Source of the DNA: Bacteroidaceae bacterium
GTDB lineage: Bacteria; Bacteroidota; Bacteroidia; Bacteroidales; Bacteroidaceae
Length of the DNA stretch: 64,000 bases
Direction: 5' to 3'
Assembly: GCA_017940605.1 (NCBI GenBank)
Contig: JAGAYF010000050.1
Location: forward strand, 1-64,000
The position numbers were made by a program, and so were the translations under genes. This document shows, piece by piece, positions 35,361 to 44,323 of the stretch (position 1 is the stretch's first letter; each line of letters begins with the position of its first letter). A model generated the notes under the pieces. It saw nothing but the letters and a program-made list of their open reading frames with translations, made no database searches and was not told the DNA's origin.

Positions 35361-36022
35361 ACATGCCCACCTATGTGCTGATGGTCGGCCTGCTGGCCCA
35401 GGTTTTCTTCACCGCGCGCGTGCTGTGCCAGTGGATACTGAGCGAAAGGGCGCGCAAGGTGGTGTCGCCGTCGGTCTTCTGGGCCCTGAGCCTGGCCGGC
35501 AGCTACCTGCTGTTTGCCTACGGGTGGATGCGCAACGACTTTTCCATCATGGTGGGCCAGGTTATCGGCTACTTCGTCTACATTTGGAACTTGAACATCA
35601 AGGGCGTGTGGCAAAAGATTCCCCACGGCCTGCGCCAGGCGGTCATGGCCGTGCTGCTGCTCACGCCGGCGGTGGCCATTGGGGCACTGGTGGCGAAAAA
35701 CGACATACACACGCTGTACAACTCATTCTTCCGCAACAGCGAAGTACCCCTGGCCCTACTCATTTTCGGCTGCACGGGGCAGGTCATCTTCTCGCTGCGG
35801 TTTCTGTACCAATGGTACTACTCGGCCCGTAAGCACCGCTCGGTACTGCCCGCCGCCTTTTGGGCCATCAGCCTGGCGGGGGCGCTGATTATCCTCACCT
35901 ACGGGCTCATACGGCTCGACCCCGTGCTGCTGCTGGCCCAGGGCTTCGGCGTAGTGGTGTACGGGCGCAACCTGTACCTGTGCCACAAATACGGAGTGAA
36001 CGACAAGGACGATAACCAATAA
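35357..36022 (+). CDS. Lipid A biosynthesis N-terminal (LAB_N) domain membrane protein, two repeats
   Basis: A 221-aa polytopic membrane protein with two similar halves, each carrying the LAB_N pattern: VFFTARVLCQWILSERARK in the first, VIFSLRFLYQWYYSARKHR in the second, each followed by SVFWALSLAGS / AAFWAISLAGA. The duplication within one protein is typical of the stand-alone Bacteroidetes form. The role is unknown; coupling by overlap to the glycosyltransferase suggests it helps present or flip a lipid-linked sugar. Confidence 0.83.
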   Translation: MNMPTYVLMVGLLAQVFFTARVLCQWILSERARKVVSPSVFWALSLAGSYLLFAYGWMRNDFSIMVGQVIGYFVYIWNLNIKGVWQKIPHGLRQAVMAVLLLTPAVAIGALVAKNDIHTLYNSFFRNSEVPLALLIFGCTGQVIFSLRFLYQWYYSARKHRSVLPAAFWAISLAGALIILTYGLIRLDPVLLLAQGFGVVVYGRNLYLCHKYGVNDKDDNQ

Positions 36023-36031
36023 ACATACTAT

Positions 36032-37078
36032 ATGAAAGAAACTTTGCAAGGCCGGAAAATCCTGGTCACGGGCGCAGCCGGCTTCATTGGCTACCACTTG
36101 TGTGAAGCCCTGCTGGCACAAGGGGCGCAGGTCGTGGGCCTGGATGAAATCAACGACTACTACGACCCCACGCTCAAGCTGGCGCGGCTGCGGCAGAGCG
36201 GCATCCGCACCGACAGGGAGGGCCACCGTCACCAACTGCTGCCAAGCGACCGGCACGAGGGCTACAGGTTCGTACAGATGAGCCTCAACGACCGCGAGGC
36301 CCTGGAGGAACTGTTTCGCAGCGAAGCATTCTCGGTGGTCATCAACCTGGCCGGACAGGCTGGCGTGCGCTACTCATTTGAGAACCCCGTCAGCTACGTC
36401 CAGTCCAATGTATTGGGATTCCTGCACCTGCTGGAGTGCTGCCGCCAGTGGCCTGTGGAACACCTGCTCTTTGCCAGCAGCTCCAGCGTGTACGGCCGTT
36501 CCGGCCAAGTGCCCTACCACGAGGCACAGTCCACCGACCAGCCCGTCAGCCTCTACGCCGCCACCAAGAAGAGCGACGAACTGATGAGCTATGTGTACAG
36601 CAGCGCATTCGGCCTGCCCATTACGGGGCTGCGGTTCTTCACCGTGTACGGCCCGTGGGGGCGTCCCGACATGTCGCCCTGCCTCTTCCTGAAAGCCATG
36701 CTGGAGGGAAAGCCCATCCGCGTGTTCAACAACGGCCGGATGAGCCGCGACTACACCTACGTGGACGACATTGTGGACGGCATCGTGCGCCTCATTCCCC
36801 ACACGCCCAATAAGGAAGTGCCCCACAGCATCTACAACATTGGCAACGCCCATCCCGTCAGCCTCATGGACTTCATCAGCACGCTGGAAAGCGTGGCCGG
36901 CATCACGGCACAAAAACAAATGGAACCCATGCAGCCCGGCGATGTGTACCAGACGTTTGCCGACATCACGCGCCTGCACGACGACGTGGGCTACCAGCCC
37001 CAGACGGAGCTGCCGCAGGGACTGCGCCATTTCTACCAATGGTATGTGAAATGGCACAACGGCGACTACGCCGTCTGA
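36032..37078 (+). CDS. NAD-dependent sugar-nucleotide epimerase, probably UDP-glucuronate 4-epimerase
   Basis: A 348-aa short-chain dehydrogenase/epimerase. The NAD-binding GAAGFIGYHLCEALL, the active-site SSSSVYGRSGQVPY and YAATKKSDEL (YxxxK), and RFFTVYGPWGRPDMSPCLF point to the UDP-glucuronate/CapD-GalE branch. A short Arg-rich insertion follows the first strand (LKLARLRQSGIRTDREGH). It would supply UDP-galacturonate or a related sugar for the preceding glycosyltransferase. Third gene of the operon, 9 bases after the LAB_N gene. Confidence 0.85.
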   Translation: MKETLQGRKILVTGAAGFIGYHLCEALLAQGAQVVGLDEINDYYDPTLKLARLRQSGIRTDREGHRHQLLPSDRHEGYRFVQMSLNDREALEELFRSEAFSVVINLAGQAGVRYSFENPVSYVQSNVLGFLHLLECCRQWPVEHLLFASSSSVYGRSGQVPYHEAQSTDQPVSLYAATKKSDELMSYVYSSAFGLPITGLRFFTVYGPWGRPDMSPCLFLKAMLEGKPIRVFNNGRMSRDYTYVDDIVDGIVRLIPHTPNKEVPHSIYNIGNAHPVSLMDFISTLESVAGITAQKQMEPMQPGDVYQTFADITRLHDDVGYQPQTELPQGLRHFYQWYVKWHNGDYAV

Positions 37079-37116
37079 CACACCCGGCCCAACCACGGGC
37101 CAGGTCATTCAGAAAA

Positions 37117-37728
37117 TCACAGCTGTCCCGCCTCCACCATCTGCACGATGCGCTCCGTGTAGCGGTCTTCGCCCTCGGGGTCGTACTTCTTGGTGAGGCT
37201 GTTGCCGTACAGGCCGGCAAAAATCTGGTAGAAATTGGCCCGCAGCGGGCCCAGGAACGCCTTGACCATGTCAAAGGACGTCTGTCCGCACTCCCTGTTG
37301 ATGAGCTTCACCAACAATTTTCCCTGCGAACGCGACATTTTCTTAATCAGCGGCGTGTATTGCTCCTTCACCCCCTTTTCCACGCGCGCTATGTGCTCCT
37401 TGCGCGACTTTTCGTCGGGCAAGGTCTGCAGGTAGTCGTAGGTCTCTATCAGCGTCTGCTTGGCCAACTGGGCCATGGGGAACACATACTTCACGTTGGC
37501 CACCATGCGGTTGTAGCGGGCGCGCGCCCGCTCGCTCCTGAAGGTCATGGGGGCGGCGCAGATAAACTTGTGGAGCGTGACGTTGGGAATGCTGTCGCCC
37601 TGGTAGAAGGCACGGTTCACGTGGACGTACACAATGGGCTGCAACGTGTCGGAAACCGCCACCCCTGCGGCCCGTACCGACTGCAACGCACAGGCAGCAA
37701 ACAACAAAACGCACCAAATTTTCTGCAT
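37117..37728 (-). CDS. DUF4294 family secreted protein
   Basis: A 203-aa protein with a signal peptide (about residues 1-20, MQKIWCVLLFAACALQSVRA). The body (ARYNRMVANVKYVFPMAQLA, LIKKMSRSQGKLLVKLINRE, FWx-type LRANFYQIFAGLYG) fits the Bacteroidetes DUF4294 family, of unknown function. The ATG at 37728 is 7 bases past a TACTTTTG box, so the transcript is nearly leaderless; an in-frame start 20 codons upstream would run through the promoter and is rejected. Confidence 0.8.
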   Translation of the reverse strand: MQKIWCVLLFAACALQSVRAAGVAVSDTLQPIVYVHVNRAFYQGDSIPNVTLHKFICAAPMTFRSERARARYNRMVANVKYVFPMAQLAKQTLIETYDYLQTLPDEKSRKEHIARVEKGVKEQYTPLIKKMSRSQGKLLVKLINRECGQTSFDMVKAFLGPLRANFYQIFAGLYGNSLTKKYDPEGEDRYTERIVQMVEAGQL

Positions 37729-37735
37729 AGCACGG

Positions 37736-37743
37736 CAAAAGTA
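37736..37743 (-). promoter_or_regulatory. -7 box of the DUF4294 gene, almost at the start codon
   Basis: TACTTTTG on the - strand, 7 bases upstream of the ATG at 37728. Confidence 0.65.
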
Positions 37744-37844
37744 ACAAGTTTTTGGCTTTGGCAGGCCACGAACAGCCCACAAATCCATAAAAATAGGAAA
37801 GAATTAACGAAATGCCGATATTTTTACGTTAATTTGCAATCACT

Positions 37845-39878
37845 ATGAAGCCCGCGTCCCTGCTTCCGCTGCTGGCCGCCCTGTTGCTGGCCGTCCACAC
37901 CCATGCCCAGCAGGTGGAGTGGGAAGAATTTGCCGCCGACTACCTGCAACAGGAGTTCTCCGACGAGGAACAGGCCCAGCTGTCGGCCCTGGGCGACTAC
38001 CTGCTCGAGCTTCACCGACAACCCATCGACATCAACCGCGCCCAGGCCGAGGACCTGCTGCAGCTGCCCTTTATCACGCCGCCCATGGCCGACAGCATCC
38101 TGAGCTACCGCCGCCGACAGGGCGCGCTGCTGAGCCTGGAGGAACTGGCCTTCGTCAAGGGCATCAGCCACCAGGCGCGCCGCTGGGCGCACCTCTTCCT
38201 GACCTGCGGCAGCGACCCACGTCCGCCCACGCCGGCGGGCCATCGCCCGTCGCACGACTGTCAGCATCTGCTGGCGGCCAATGCCGCCATTCCGCTGTAC
38301 CTGCGGGCCGGCTTCGGCAAGTACAGCAAGGACCAGCTGGCCCAGTCGCCCAACAAGGCCTACCAAGGTCCGCCCCTGGCCGCCACGCTGCGCTACCGCG
38401 GACAGTGGAGCGACCGCCTGGAGTGGGGATTGACGGGCCAGACCGACGAGGGCGAACCCATTGGCCGACGGGGAAACCACCTGGCCGACTACCAATCGGC
38501 CTTCCTGCTGGGCCGCGGCCACGGCCTGCTGCGCCGGTGGGCCGTGGGCGACTACCGCATGCACCTGGGGCTGGGGCTCACCGTGGGACAGGGCATGTGG
38601 AACAACGCCCTGTCGCTGCTGGACTTTCCGCGCAACACACGTCAGGGCATCGTAAAGCACTCGGGCACTGACGAGACCCACTTCCTGCGCGGCGCAGCCG
38701 CCACCCTGGGCCTGGGCCGCTGGCAGGCCACCTTCTTTGCCTCGCACCGGCGGCTGGATGCCACCATCCAGGACGGCCGCGTGAGCACATGGCTCACCAC
38801 GGGCCTGCACCGTACCGCGCTGGAACTGCAACGCAAGGGCAACCTGGCCTGCACCGCATGGGGAGGCCAGATGGCGTGGCAGGGCCGCCACCTCACGCTG
38901 GGCCTCAACGCCCTGCGCCTGCACTACGGCCACCCATTCACCACGGGAACGGCCCTGTACCGTCGGTACTACCTGCAGGGAAGCCAGGCCGCCAACTACA
39001 GCGTACACTACGCCCTGCACTGGAAGAACATCTCGCTCAGCGGCGAGGAGGCCACGGACGGACACCGCGGCTGGGCCGCGCTGAACCGCCTGCACCTCAG
39101 TCCCACGCGCCACTGGGCCGTGAGCCTGGTGCACCGCTGCTACGACAAGCGATACAACGCCCCCATGGCCTTTGCCTACAGCCTGGGCGGACACGTCAAG
39201 AACGAGCACGGCCTGCTGGGCGGCGTGCGCTGGAGTCCCCACAGGCACTGGACCTGCAAGGCCTATGCCGACTATGCCTTCCACCCCTATGCCCTCTACA
39301 ATGCCACGCGCTCCAGCCAGCGGTGGGCCGCACTGGCGCAGGCCGAATACACATGGCAGGACCACCACGCCCTGCTGCTGCGCTACCGCCTGCGCAACCG
39401 CGAAACCGACAACGCCGACAGGACGGCCCTCACCCCTGCAGCCACCCACTCGGTGAGGATACAGGCCCACTATGGCGTGGGGCGCGCCCGGGCCGTGAGC
39501 ACCCTGGACGGCGTGTGCCACACCGCGACGGGGAAGACCCGCTGGGGCAGGATGCTGTCGCAGCGGATGAGCATGGCCCTGGTCAACGACCGCATCAGGA
39601 TAGGGCTCATGGGGGCGCTGTTCCACACGGCCGACTATGCCACGGCCCTGCACCTGTACGAACCCCAGCTGCGCTACACCTTCAGCTTTCCGGCCTGCTT
39701 CTATCACGGGTGGCGCGGCGTGGCCATGGCCACGGGCCGCTGGAACAGGGCATGCGAGGTGGGCATCAAGTACGCCGTGACGCACCTCACCAACCGCAGC
39801 ACCATCGCATCGGGCACGCAGCGCATAGACAGCCCCACCCAGCAGGACATACAGTGCCAGTGGGTGTGGCGCTTCTGA
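37845..39878 (+). CDS. Secreted helix-hairpin-helix (ComEA-like) protein with beta-barrel-like C-terminus
   Basis: A 677-aa protein with a signal peptide (about 1-22, ending THAQQ). Residues about 55-125 carry tandem helix-hairpin-helix motifs (QPIDINRAQAEDLLQLPFIT and RRQGALLSLEELAFVKGI), a DNA-binding fold shared with ComEA. The remaining 540 residues alternate polar and aromatic positions with many Tyr/Trp/His and end in VWRF, as expected of an outer membrane beta barrel. The combination is common in Bacteroidetes and may bind or admit DNA, but this is inference. The gene is unusually GC-rich. Confidence 0.75.
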   Translation: MKPASLLPLLAALLLAVHTHAQQVEWEEFAADYLQQEFSDEEQAQLSALGDYLLELHRQPIDINRAQAEDLLQLPFITPPMADSILSYRRRQGALLSLEELAFVKGISHQARRWAHLFLTCGSDPRPPTPAGHRPSHDCQHLLAANAAIPLYLRAGFGKYSKDQLAQSPNKAYQGPPLAATLRYRGQWSDRLEWGLTGQTDEGEPIGRRGNHLADYQSAFLLGRGHGLLRRWAVGDYRMHLGLGLTVGQGMWNNALSLLDFPRNTRQGIVKHSGTDETHFLRGAAATLGLGRWQATFFASHRRLDATIQDGRVSTWLTTGLHRTALELQRKGNLACTAWGGQMAWQGRHLTLGLNALRLHYGHPFTTGTALYRRYYLQGSQAANYSVHYALHWKNISLSGEEATDGHRGWAALNRLHLSPTRHWAVSLVHRCYDKRYNAPMAFAYSLGGHVKNEHGLLGGVRWSPHRHWTCKAYADYAFHPYALYNATRSSQRWAALAQAEYTWQDHHALLLRYRLRNRETDNADRTALTPAATHSVRIQAHYGVGRARAVSTLDGVCHTATGKTRWGRMLSQRMSMALVNDRIRIGLMGALFHTADYATALHLYEPQLRYTFSFPACFYHGWRGVAMATGRWNRACEVGIKYAVTHLTNRSTIASGTQRIDSPTQQDIQCQWVWRF

Positions 39879-40086
39879 CCTATCGGCCATCCCGTCCGGT
39901 CATGTCATGATGCCGAACAGGCCCGACAACCCCCCGTGGGCCCCGGGCCGACGACAAGGCAACAAACTCCCGCCCGTGCGGCCTGAAAAGGGGGCAGACG
40001 CGGCCTGAAACATTCCAGGAAAAGCAAGAAAACCCTGCACGCAAGGCGCAGAAAACCGCGCTTGCGCACAAACTGCGGGCAAAGGC
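39879..40086. other. Spacer between converging genes
   Basis: GC-rich DNA with no credible gene and no clear terminator. Confidence 0.4.
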
Positions 40087-41376
40087 CTAGAAACCGTAGG
40101 CCGTCGTGATGCCCAGTTGGATGAAAGACTGTGTGGAGTGGCGGAACAGCAGACCATAGTCGGCCGTCATGCGGGTAGACAGGTTGCGCTTGGTGCGGCA
40201 GTCCAGGCTCAGGCCCACGCTGCCGCTGTACAGGCGGTCCATGCGCACGGACCGGGCGTGCAGCCTGCCCTTGCCGCCGTAGAGCCAGTGACTGCCCGCC
40301 AGGGCGTGTGCCTCGGTGCGCCAGCGGCGGCCCATGGGCCACGACAGCGACGGGCCCAGCTGGGCATCCAGGTACTGCAGGGCGAAGCTCTGGGCGCAGT
40401 CGTCAATCAGGGGGAAGAAGTGGCTCACGCCCAGGCGCATCATAGCCCCCAGGCGGCGGTGGGGAAACCAGGCGGCCTCGGCCCCCGTGGCAAAACCCGT
40501 CTTCAGGGCCAGCTGCCGGCCCTGGCCCAGGCTGTAGTGGCCCGGCATGAGGCGCGCGGCAGAATAATAGCCCACATAGGACGGACGGGACTGCGCATTG
40601 CGGTAGAGGAAGGGCACGTCCTCGAGTTCCGTGCCGCGGTCGCGGAAAAACAGGTCGCCCAGCAGGTAGCCGGCGCGCGCAGCGGCCGTGCCAATGCTGA
40701 AGCCCTCGGCCACGTCGGCCAGCCAGTGGCGGTTGTTGTTGATGCGCAGGAACGCCGTGGCCGACGCACAGGCATAGCCGCCCAGCGAGACGAAGGGCGA
40801 CAGGTGGCCGTACTCCTCCTCGAGCATGGCGGCCGAGGCAAAGGCCAGCGTGGTGTGGCCCGACGGGAAGGAGTGGTGGGATGAGCCGTCGGGGCGCGTG
40901 ACCGATGCCCAGTTCTTGATGACATTGCTGGCCGCGAAGGCCAATGCGCCGCCTGCGGCCTGGCTTGCCAGCATGCGGTTCCAGGCATGGCGGCTGGGCA
41001 CACCGGCCAGCTTGAGGCCGTAGTTCACAGCCAGGGGCAGGGCACTCAGCGGAGCTTCATAGGCGTGGCGGTGGCCCGCGGCAGGCGCGGCCATGCGGCG
41101 CTGGAAATGGCGGTCCTCGTTGCGCACGACCCAAATGCCCACGGTGATGGGCACAGACAGGAAAGTAACAGGATAGGTGGGGCTTTGCGGCATGACAAAG
41201 CCGCTGTCGAGCGACAATATGAAGCGCTGCTGCCTGTTGAGCCTGTGGCCGGAGGACAGGAGGCTCTGTGCGCCGACCGACAATGCGCTCAGAAGAATGA
41301 AAAGGAGGGCCAGGGGCAGCTTTCCCAGCCGAAGGGAAAGCCGTGCGGCCTTGTGGTTAGTAGGAAACACTGACAT
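40087..41376 (-). CDS. PAP2 superfamily phosphatase with outer-membrane-like C-terminal region
   Basis: A 429-aa protein beginning MSVFPTNHKAARLSLRL, with an N-terminal signal or anchor (about 15-38). The three phosphatase motifs are complete: KNWASVTRP, PSGHT and RINNNRHWLADV. PAP2 enzymes dephosphorylate undecaprenyl diphosphate, lipid A or similar lipids. After about residue 230 the sequence is beta-rich and ends in Phe (GITTAYGF), as in Bacteroidetes PAP2 proteins fused to a barrel-like domain. The start overlaps the end of the radical SAM gene by 20 bases. Confidence 0.85.
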   Translation of the reverse strand: MSVFPTNHKAARLSLRLGKLPLALLFILLSALSVGAQSLLSSGHRLNRQQRFILSLDSGFVMPQSPTYPVTFLSVPITVGIWVVRNEDRHFQRRMAAPAAGHRHAYEAPLSALPLAVNYGLKLAGVPSRHAWNRMLASQAAGGALAFAASNVIKNWASVTRPDGSSHHSFPSGHTTLAFASAAMLEEEYGHLSPFVSLGGYACASATAFLRINNNRHWLADVAEGFSIGTAAARAGYLLGDLFFRDRGTELEDVPFLYRNAQSRPSYVGYYSAARLMPGHYSLGQGRQLALKTGFATGAEAAWFPHRRLGAMMRLGVSHFFPLIDDCAQSFALQYLDAQLGPSLSWPMGRRWRTEAHALAGSHWLYGGKGRLHARSVRMDRLYSGSVGLSLDCRTKRNLSTRMTADYGLLFRHSTQSFIQLGITTAYGF

Positions 41377-42133
41377 GGAAGCCCAGTTTCCTGACACGCG
41401 CGGCAATGGCGTCCAGTTCGCGCGACGAAGCCTTGGACAGCGTGCTGATGGGTGTTTCGCGGTCAATGGTGTACAGCATGACATGGCCCGGCATGATGTC
41501 GAGGAGCGCACTGAGCCAAGGGCGTATGTTCTCTTCCTTGATGTTGGTGATGTCCTGCCCGTTGACCGTGCCGCGCAGGAAGAGCGTCTGGATGGTGACC
41601 TTGCCCCTGAATGCGCTCAAGTACCTGATTTGCTCCTCGGGCGTGTACCAGATGGCCGGTTGGTTGATTTGGCGCACCATCTGGGGCAGCACGGCATCCA
41701 GCTTCACGATGTTGTTGTCCACCAGGCGGAGCGCGTCAAACACTTCCCTGCGGTGCAGGTACGTTCCGTTGGTCAGGACGCTGACCTTGGCCTTGGGACA
41801 ATACTGGTCGCGCAGCGCGAGCGTGTCCCTTATGATGGCGGCAAAGCGCGGATGGCTCGTGGGCTCGCCGTTGCCCGCAAAGGTAATGACGTCGGGCAGC
41901 TGGCCGTTCAGCTTCATGTCGGCCAGCTTGGCGCGCAGCATTTGGTAGACCTCCTGCTGGGCGGGCCGCTTCTGGGTGGGGATGTGCGTCCCGTTCAGGC
42001 CGCACTCGCAGTAAATGCAGTTGAATGTGCACACCTTTCCGTCGGCCGGCATGAGGTTGACACCCAGCGAGACACCCAGACGGCGGCTGCGGACCGGGCC
42101 GAACACGGGAGAGGGAAAGAGAATCGTGGACAT
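41357..42133 (-). CDS. Radical SAM protein (COG0731-like)
   Basis: A 258-aa radical SAM enzyme starting MSTILFPSPVFGPVRSRRLG. The [4Fe-4S] motif is CTFNCIYCECG (CxxxCxxC), followed by FAGNGEPTSHP and SVLTNGTYL. The N-terminal FGPVRSRRLGVSLGVNL pattern is typical of a widespread small radical SAM family related to wyosine-type enzymes; its reaction in Bacteroidetes is not known. It lies 31 bases downstream of the secreted EEP gene and overlaps the PAP2 gene, so three genes may be cotranscribed. Confidence 0.85.
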   Translation of the reverse strand: MSTILFPSPVFGPVRSRRLGVSLGVNLMPADGKVCTFNCIYCECGLNGTHIPTQKRPAQQEVYQMLRAKLADMKLNGQLPDVITFAGNGEPTSHPRFAAIIRDTLALRDQYCPKAKVSVLTNGTYLHRREVFDALRLVDNNIVKLDAVLPQMVRQINQPAIWYTPEEQIRYLSAFRGKVTIQTLFLRGTVNGQDITNIKEENIRPWLSALLDIMPGHVMLYTIDRETPISTLSKASSRELDAIAARVRKLGFHVSVSY

Positions 42134-42164
42134 GGGGACGGCAGATGGGGTGGGGCAGGGCGTT

Positions 42165-42977
42165 TCAGAACCTGGCGGTGAACATGACGGGGAAATGGTC
42201 GCTGATGAACTCGACGCCGTAGCCCTTGCCGTCGAGCAGCTGGAAGCGCACGGGCTTGGCCCTGAGGTAGTAGATGTGGTCGAGCACGTAGCTCCCCTTG
42301 GTTTTTCCAAATCCGTTGTAGGTGGGCTGCGCATTGGTGTCGCGGCAGGTCTTGCGCGCGTCCTTGAGCCCTTTCTCAAACTCGAGGAGCGCGTCCTGCT
42401 CCATGGAGTTCATGTCACCCACGATAAACTGGGTGGCCCTAGGGCCGCAAATCTGGCGCATGCGCTCCACGCACATGGCTGCGCCCTTGACGCGGGCCTC
42501 CAGGCTCTTGACATCCAGGTGGGTATTGAAGAAATAGAACTCCTTGCCCGTGGCCTTGTCCCTGAGCTTGACCCAGAGCGTGGCGCGCTCGCTGACGGAG
42601 CCCCAGCCCTTGGACGGGACATCGGGTGTCTCGCTCAGCCAGAAATTGCCCTGCTCCAGCAACTCAAACCGGTCCTTGCGGAACATGATGAACTTGGTAT
42701 TGGACGTGCTTTGCATGACGGGCTGGTACTCGGGCAGCTCGCGGGTGAGGTATTCCTTTTGATCGGCCCGCACTTCCTGCATTCCCACCACGTCGGGCCG
42801 CTCGGCGCGCATCATGGCTATGGTGGCGGGCTTGCGCACGTCCCAATGCTTGACGCCAGTGTCCTTTTTCTCGCCCGTATGGCGTATGTTGTAGCTCATC
42901 AGCTTGACTTCCACTTTCTTGGCCGCCGCACACTGCACGGTCATCAAGGCCAGGAAAATCCAGAACAGTTTTTTCAT
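42165..42977 (-). CDS. Secreted endonuclease/exonuclease/phosphatase family protein
   Basis: A 270-aa metal-dependent hydrolase with a signal peptide (about 1-19). EEP motifs are present: MSYNIRH, VVGMQEVR (catalytic Glu), FFNTHLDV, FIVGDMNS (Asp/Asn), and ISDHFPVMF at the end (Asp-His). Members cleave nucleic acids or phosphoesters of sugars and lipids; the substrate is not given by context. The promoter region is shared, head to head, with nadA. Confidence 0.88.
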   Translation of the reverse strand: MKKLFWIFLALMTVQCAAAKKVEVKLMSYNIRHTGEKKDTGVKHWDVRKPATIAMMRAERPDVVGMQEVRADQKEYLTRELPEYQPVMQSTSNTKFIMFRKDRFELLEQGNFWLSETPDVPSKGWGSVSERATLWVKLRDKATGKEFYFFNTHLDVKSLEARVKGAAMCVERMRQICGPRATQFIVGDMNSMEQDALLEFEKGLKDARKTCRDTNAQPTYNGFGKTKGSYVLDHIYYLRAKPVRFQLLDGKGYGVEFISDHFPVMFTARF

Positions 42978-43007
42978 GTTTTCAATGTTATTGGTTTTTT
43001 GCTGTTA

Positions 43008-43015
43008 CAAAATTA
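43008..43015 (-). promoter_or_regulatory. -7 box for the EEP/radical SAM/PAP2 genes
   Basis: TAATTTTG on the - strand, with TTTG (43033-43036) 17 bases upstream. Confidence 0.6.
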
Positions 43016-43057
43016 GGAAAATTTTCTCGATACAAAATAAATATGATAGGAAATCTG

Positions 43058-43065
43058 TAATTTTG
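43058..43065 (+). promoter_or_regulatory. -7 box for nadA
   Basis: TAATTTTG on the + strand, 63 bases before the nadA start and 42 bases from the opposing promoter box. Confidence 0.65.
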
Positions 43066-43128
43066 CAATCCTATTGACAGAAAAGCTGCGCCCCGTGGGG
43101 CGCTTCCCCATTCACAGAAACGAGCATC

Positions 43129-44136
43129 ATGGTAAAGAAAAGCTGGAAAGAAAAGGGCTACGTGGACGAGCCCATCCCCGCAGGCACCGACCTGGCCGGG
43201 GAAATACGCCGCATGTGCAAGGAAAAGAACGCCATCATCATGGCTCACTACTACACCGACAAGCCCCTGCAGGACATTGCCGACTTCGTGGGCGACAGCC
43301 TGGCCCTGGCGCGCAAGGCTGCCGAGACCGATGCCCGGATTATCGTCATGGTGGGCGTACACTTCATGGGCGAGACCAACAAGATCCTGTCGCCCGACAA
43401 GAAAGTGCTGCTGCCCGACCTCAACGCCTCGTGCTCGCTGGCCGAAAGCTGCCCGGCCGACAAGTTTGCCGCCTTCATACAGGCCCACCCGGGCCACAAG
43501 GTCATCTCCTACGCCAACACGACGGCCGCCGTCAAGGCCCTGACCGACGTGCTCGTGACCAGCGCCAACGCCTGCGAGATCGTGGAGAGCTTTCCCCAGG
43601 ACCAACCGCTCATCTTCGGCCCTGACCGCAACCTGGGTGCCTACATCAACGCCCGCACGGGCCGCCGCATGCTCCTGTGGGACGGCGCGTGCCTGGTGCA
43701 CGAGCGATTCTCGGTCGGGAAAATCGTGGAACTGAAGCGGCAGCACCCCCACGCCAAGGTACTGGCCCACCCCGAGTGCAAAGGCCCTGTGCTGAAACTG
43801 GCCGACGTGATTGGGTCGACCGCCGCCCTGCTGAAGTACACCATCCAGAGCGACGACCAGGAATTCATCGTGGCCACGGAGAGCGGCATCCTGTTTGAAA
43901 TGCAGAAAAACTCGCCCAACAAGACCTTCATTCCCGTCCCGCCTGAAGCGACCGACGACAACAGCGTGGGATGCAGCTGCAACGAGTGCGCCTACATGCG
44001 GCTGAACACGATGGAAAAGCTCTACAACTGCCTCAAGTACGAATGGCCCGAGGTGGAAGTGGACCAAGCCATCATTCCTGCCGCCGTGAAGCCCATCAAC
44101 GCCATGCTCGACATTTCGCGCCGGCTCAAGCTGTAG
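43129..44136 (+). CDS. nadA: Quinolinate synthase
   Basis: Condenses iminoaspartate with dihydroxyacetone phosphate to quinolinate, the first committed precursor of NAD, using a [4Fe-4S] cluster. The 335-aa protein shows IMAHYYTDKPLQDIADFVGDS (in part AHYYTDKPLQDIAD), the conserved Cys in NASCSLAESC, and CSCNECAYM near the C-terminus, together with GPDRNLGAYI and HPEC. nadB and nadC are not in the window. It has its own promoter and a terminator. Confidence 0.95.
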   Translation: MVKKSWKEKGYVDEPIPAGTDLAGEIRRMCKEKNAIIMAHYYTDKPLQDIADFVGDSLALARKAAETDARIIVMVGVHFMGETNKILSPDKKVLLPDLNASCSLAESCPADKFAAFIQAHPGHKVISYANTTAAVKALTDVLVTSANACEIVESFPQDQPLIFGPDRNLGAYINARTGRRMLLWDGACLVHERFSVGKIVELKRQHPHAKVLAHPECKGPVLKLADVIGSTAALLKYTIQSDDQEFIVATESGILFEMQKNSPNKTFIPVPPEATDDNSVGCSCNECAYMRLNTMEKLYNCLKYEWPEVEVDQAIIPAAVKPINAMLDISRRLKL

Positions 44137-44207
44137 GCCCGCCGCGGTGCAGGAGCATGCACAGCGCAGGACCGCACCCCGTGAGGGGTCAAGACAATGT
44201 TTATTCC

Positions 44208-44247
44208 AATGGCTGAAATCCTAGCAAGGGTTTCAGCCATTTTTTCG
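44208..44247 (+). terminator. Intrinsic terminator after nadA
   Basis: Perfect 11-bp stem, AATGGCTGAAA (44208-44218) with TTTCAGCCATT (44231-44241), followed by TTTTCG. Confidence 0.9.
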
Positions 44248-44323
44248 TAGTATGTGAAAAAATGGAGACGGATTGTGACAGCCTGCCACCCTTACAGGTG
44301 GTTTTTCCCCTCGCCCGCTGCAC

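Noticed and set aside
37824..39890. A 688-codon open frame antisense to the helix-hairpin-helix gene
   Set aside because: GC-rich third positions in this region leave few stops on the opposite strand. The product is Gly/Ala/Val-rich without domains or a signal peptide, whereas the + strand protein has a signal peptide, HhH motifs and a barrel-like end.
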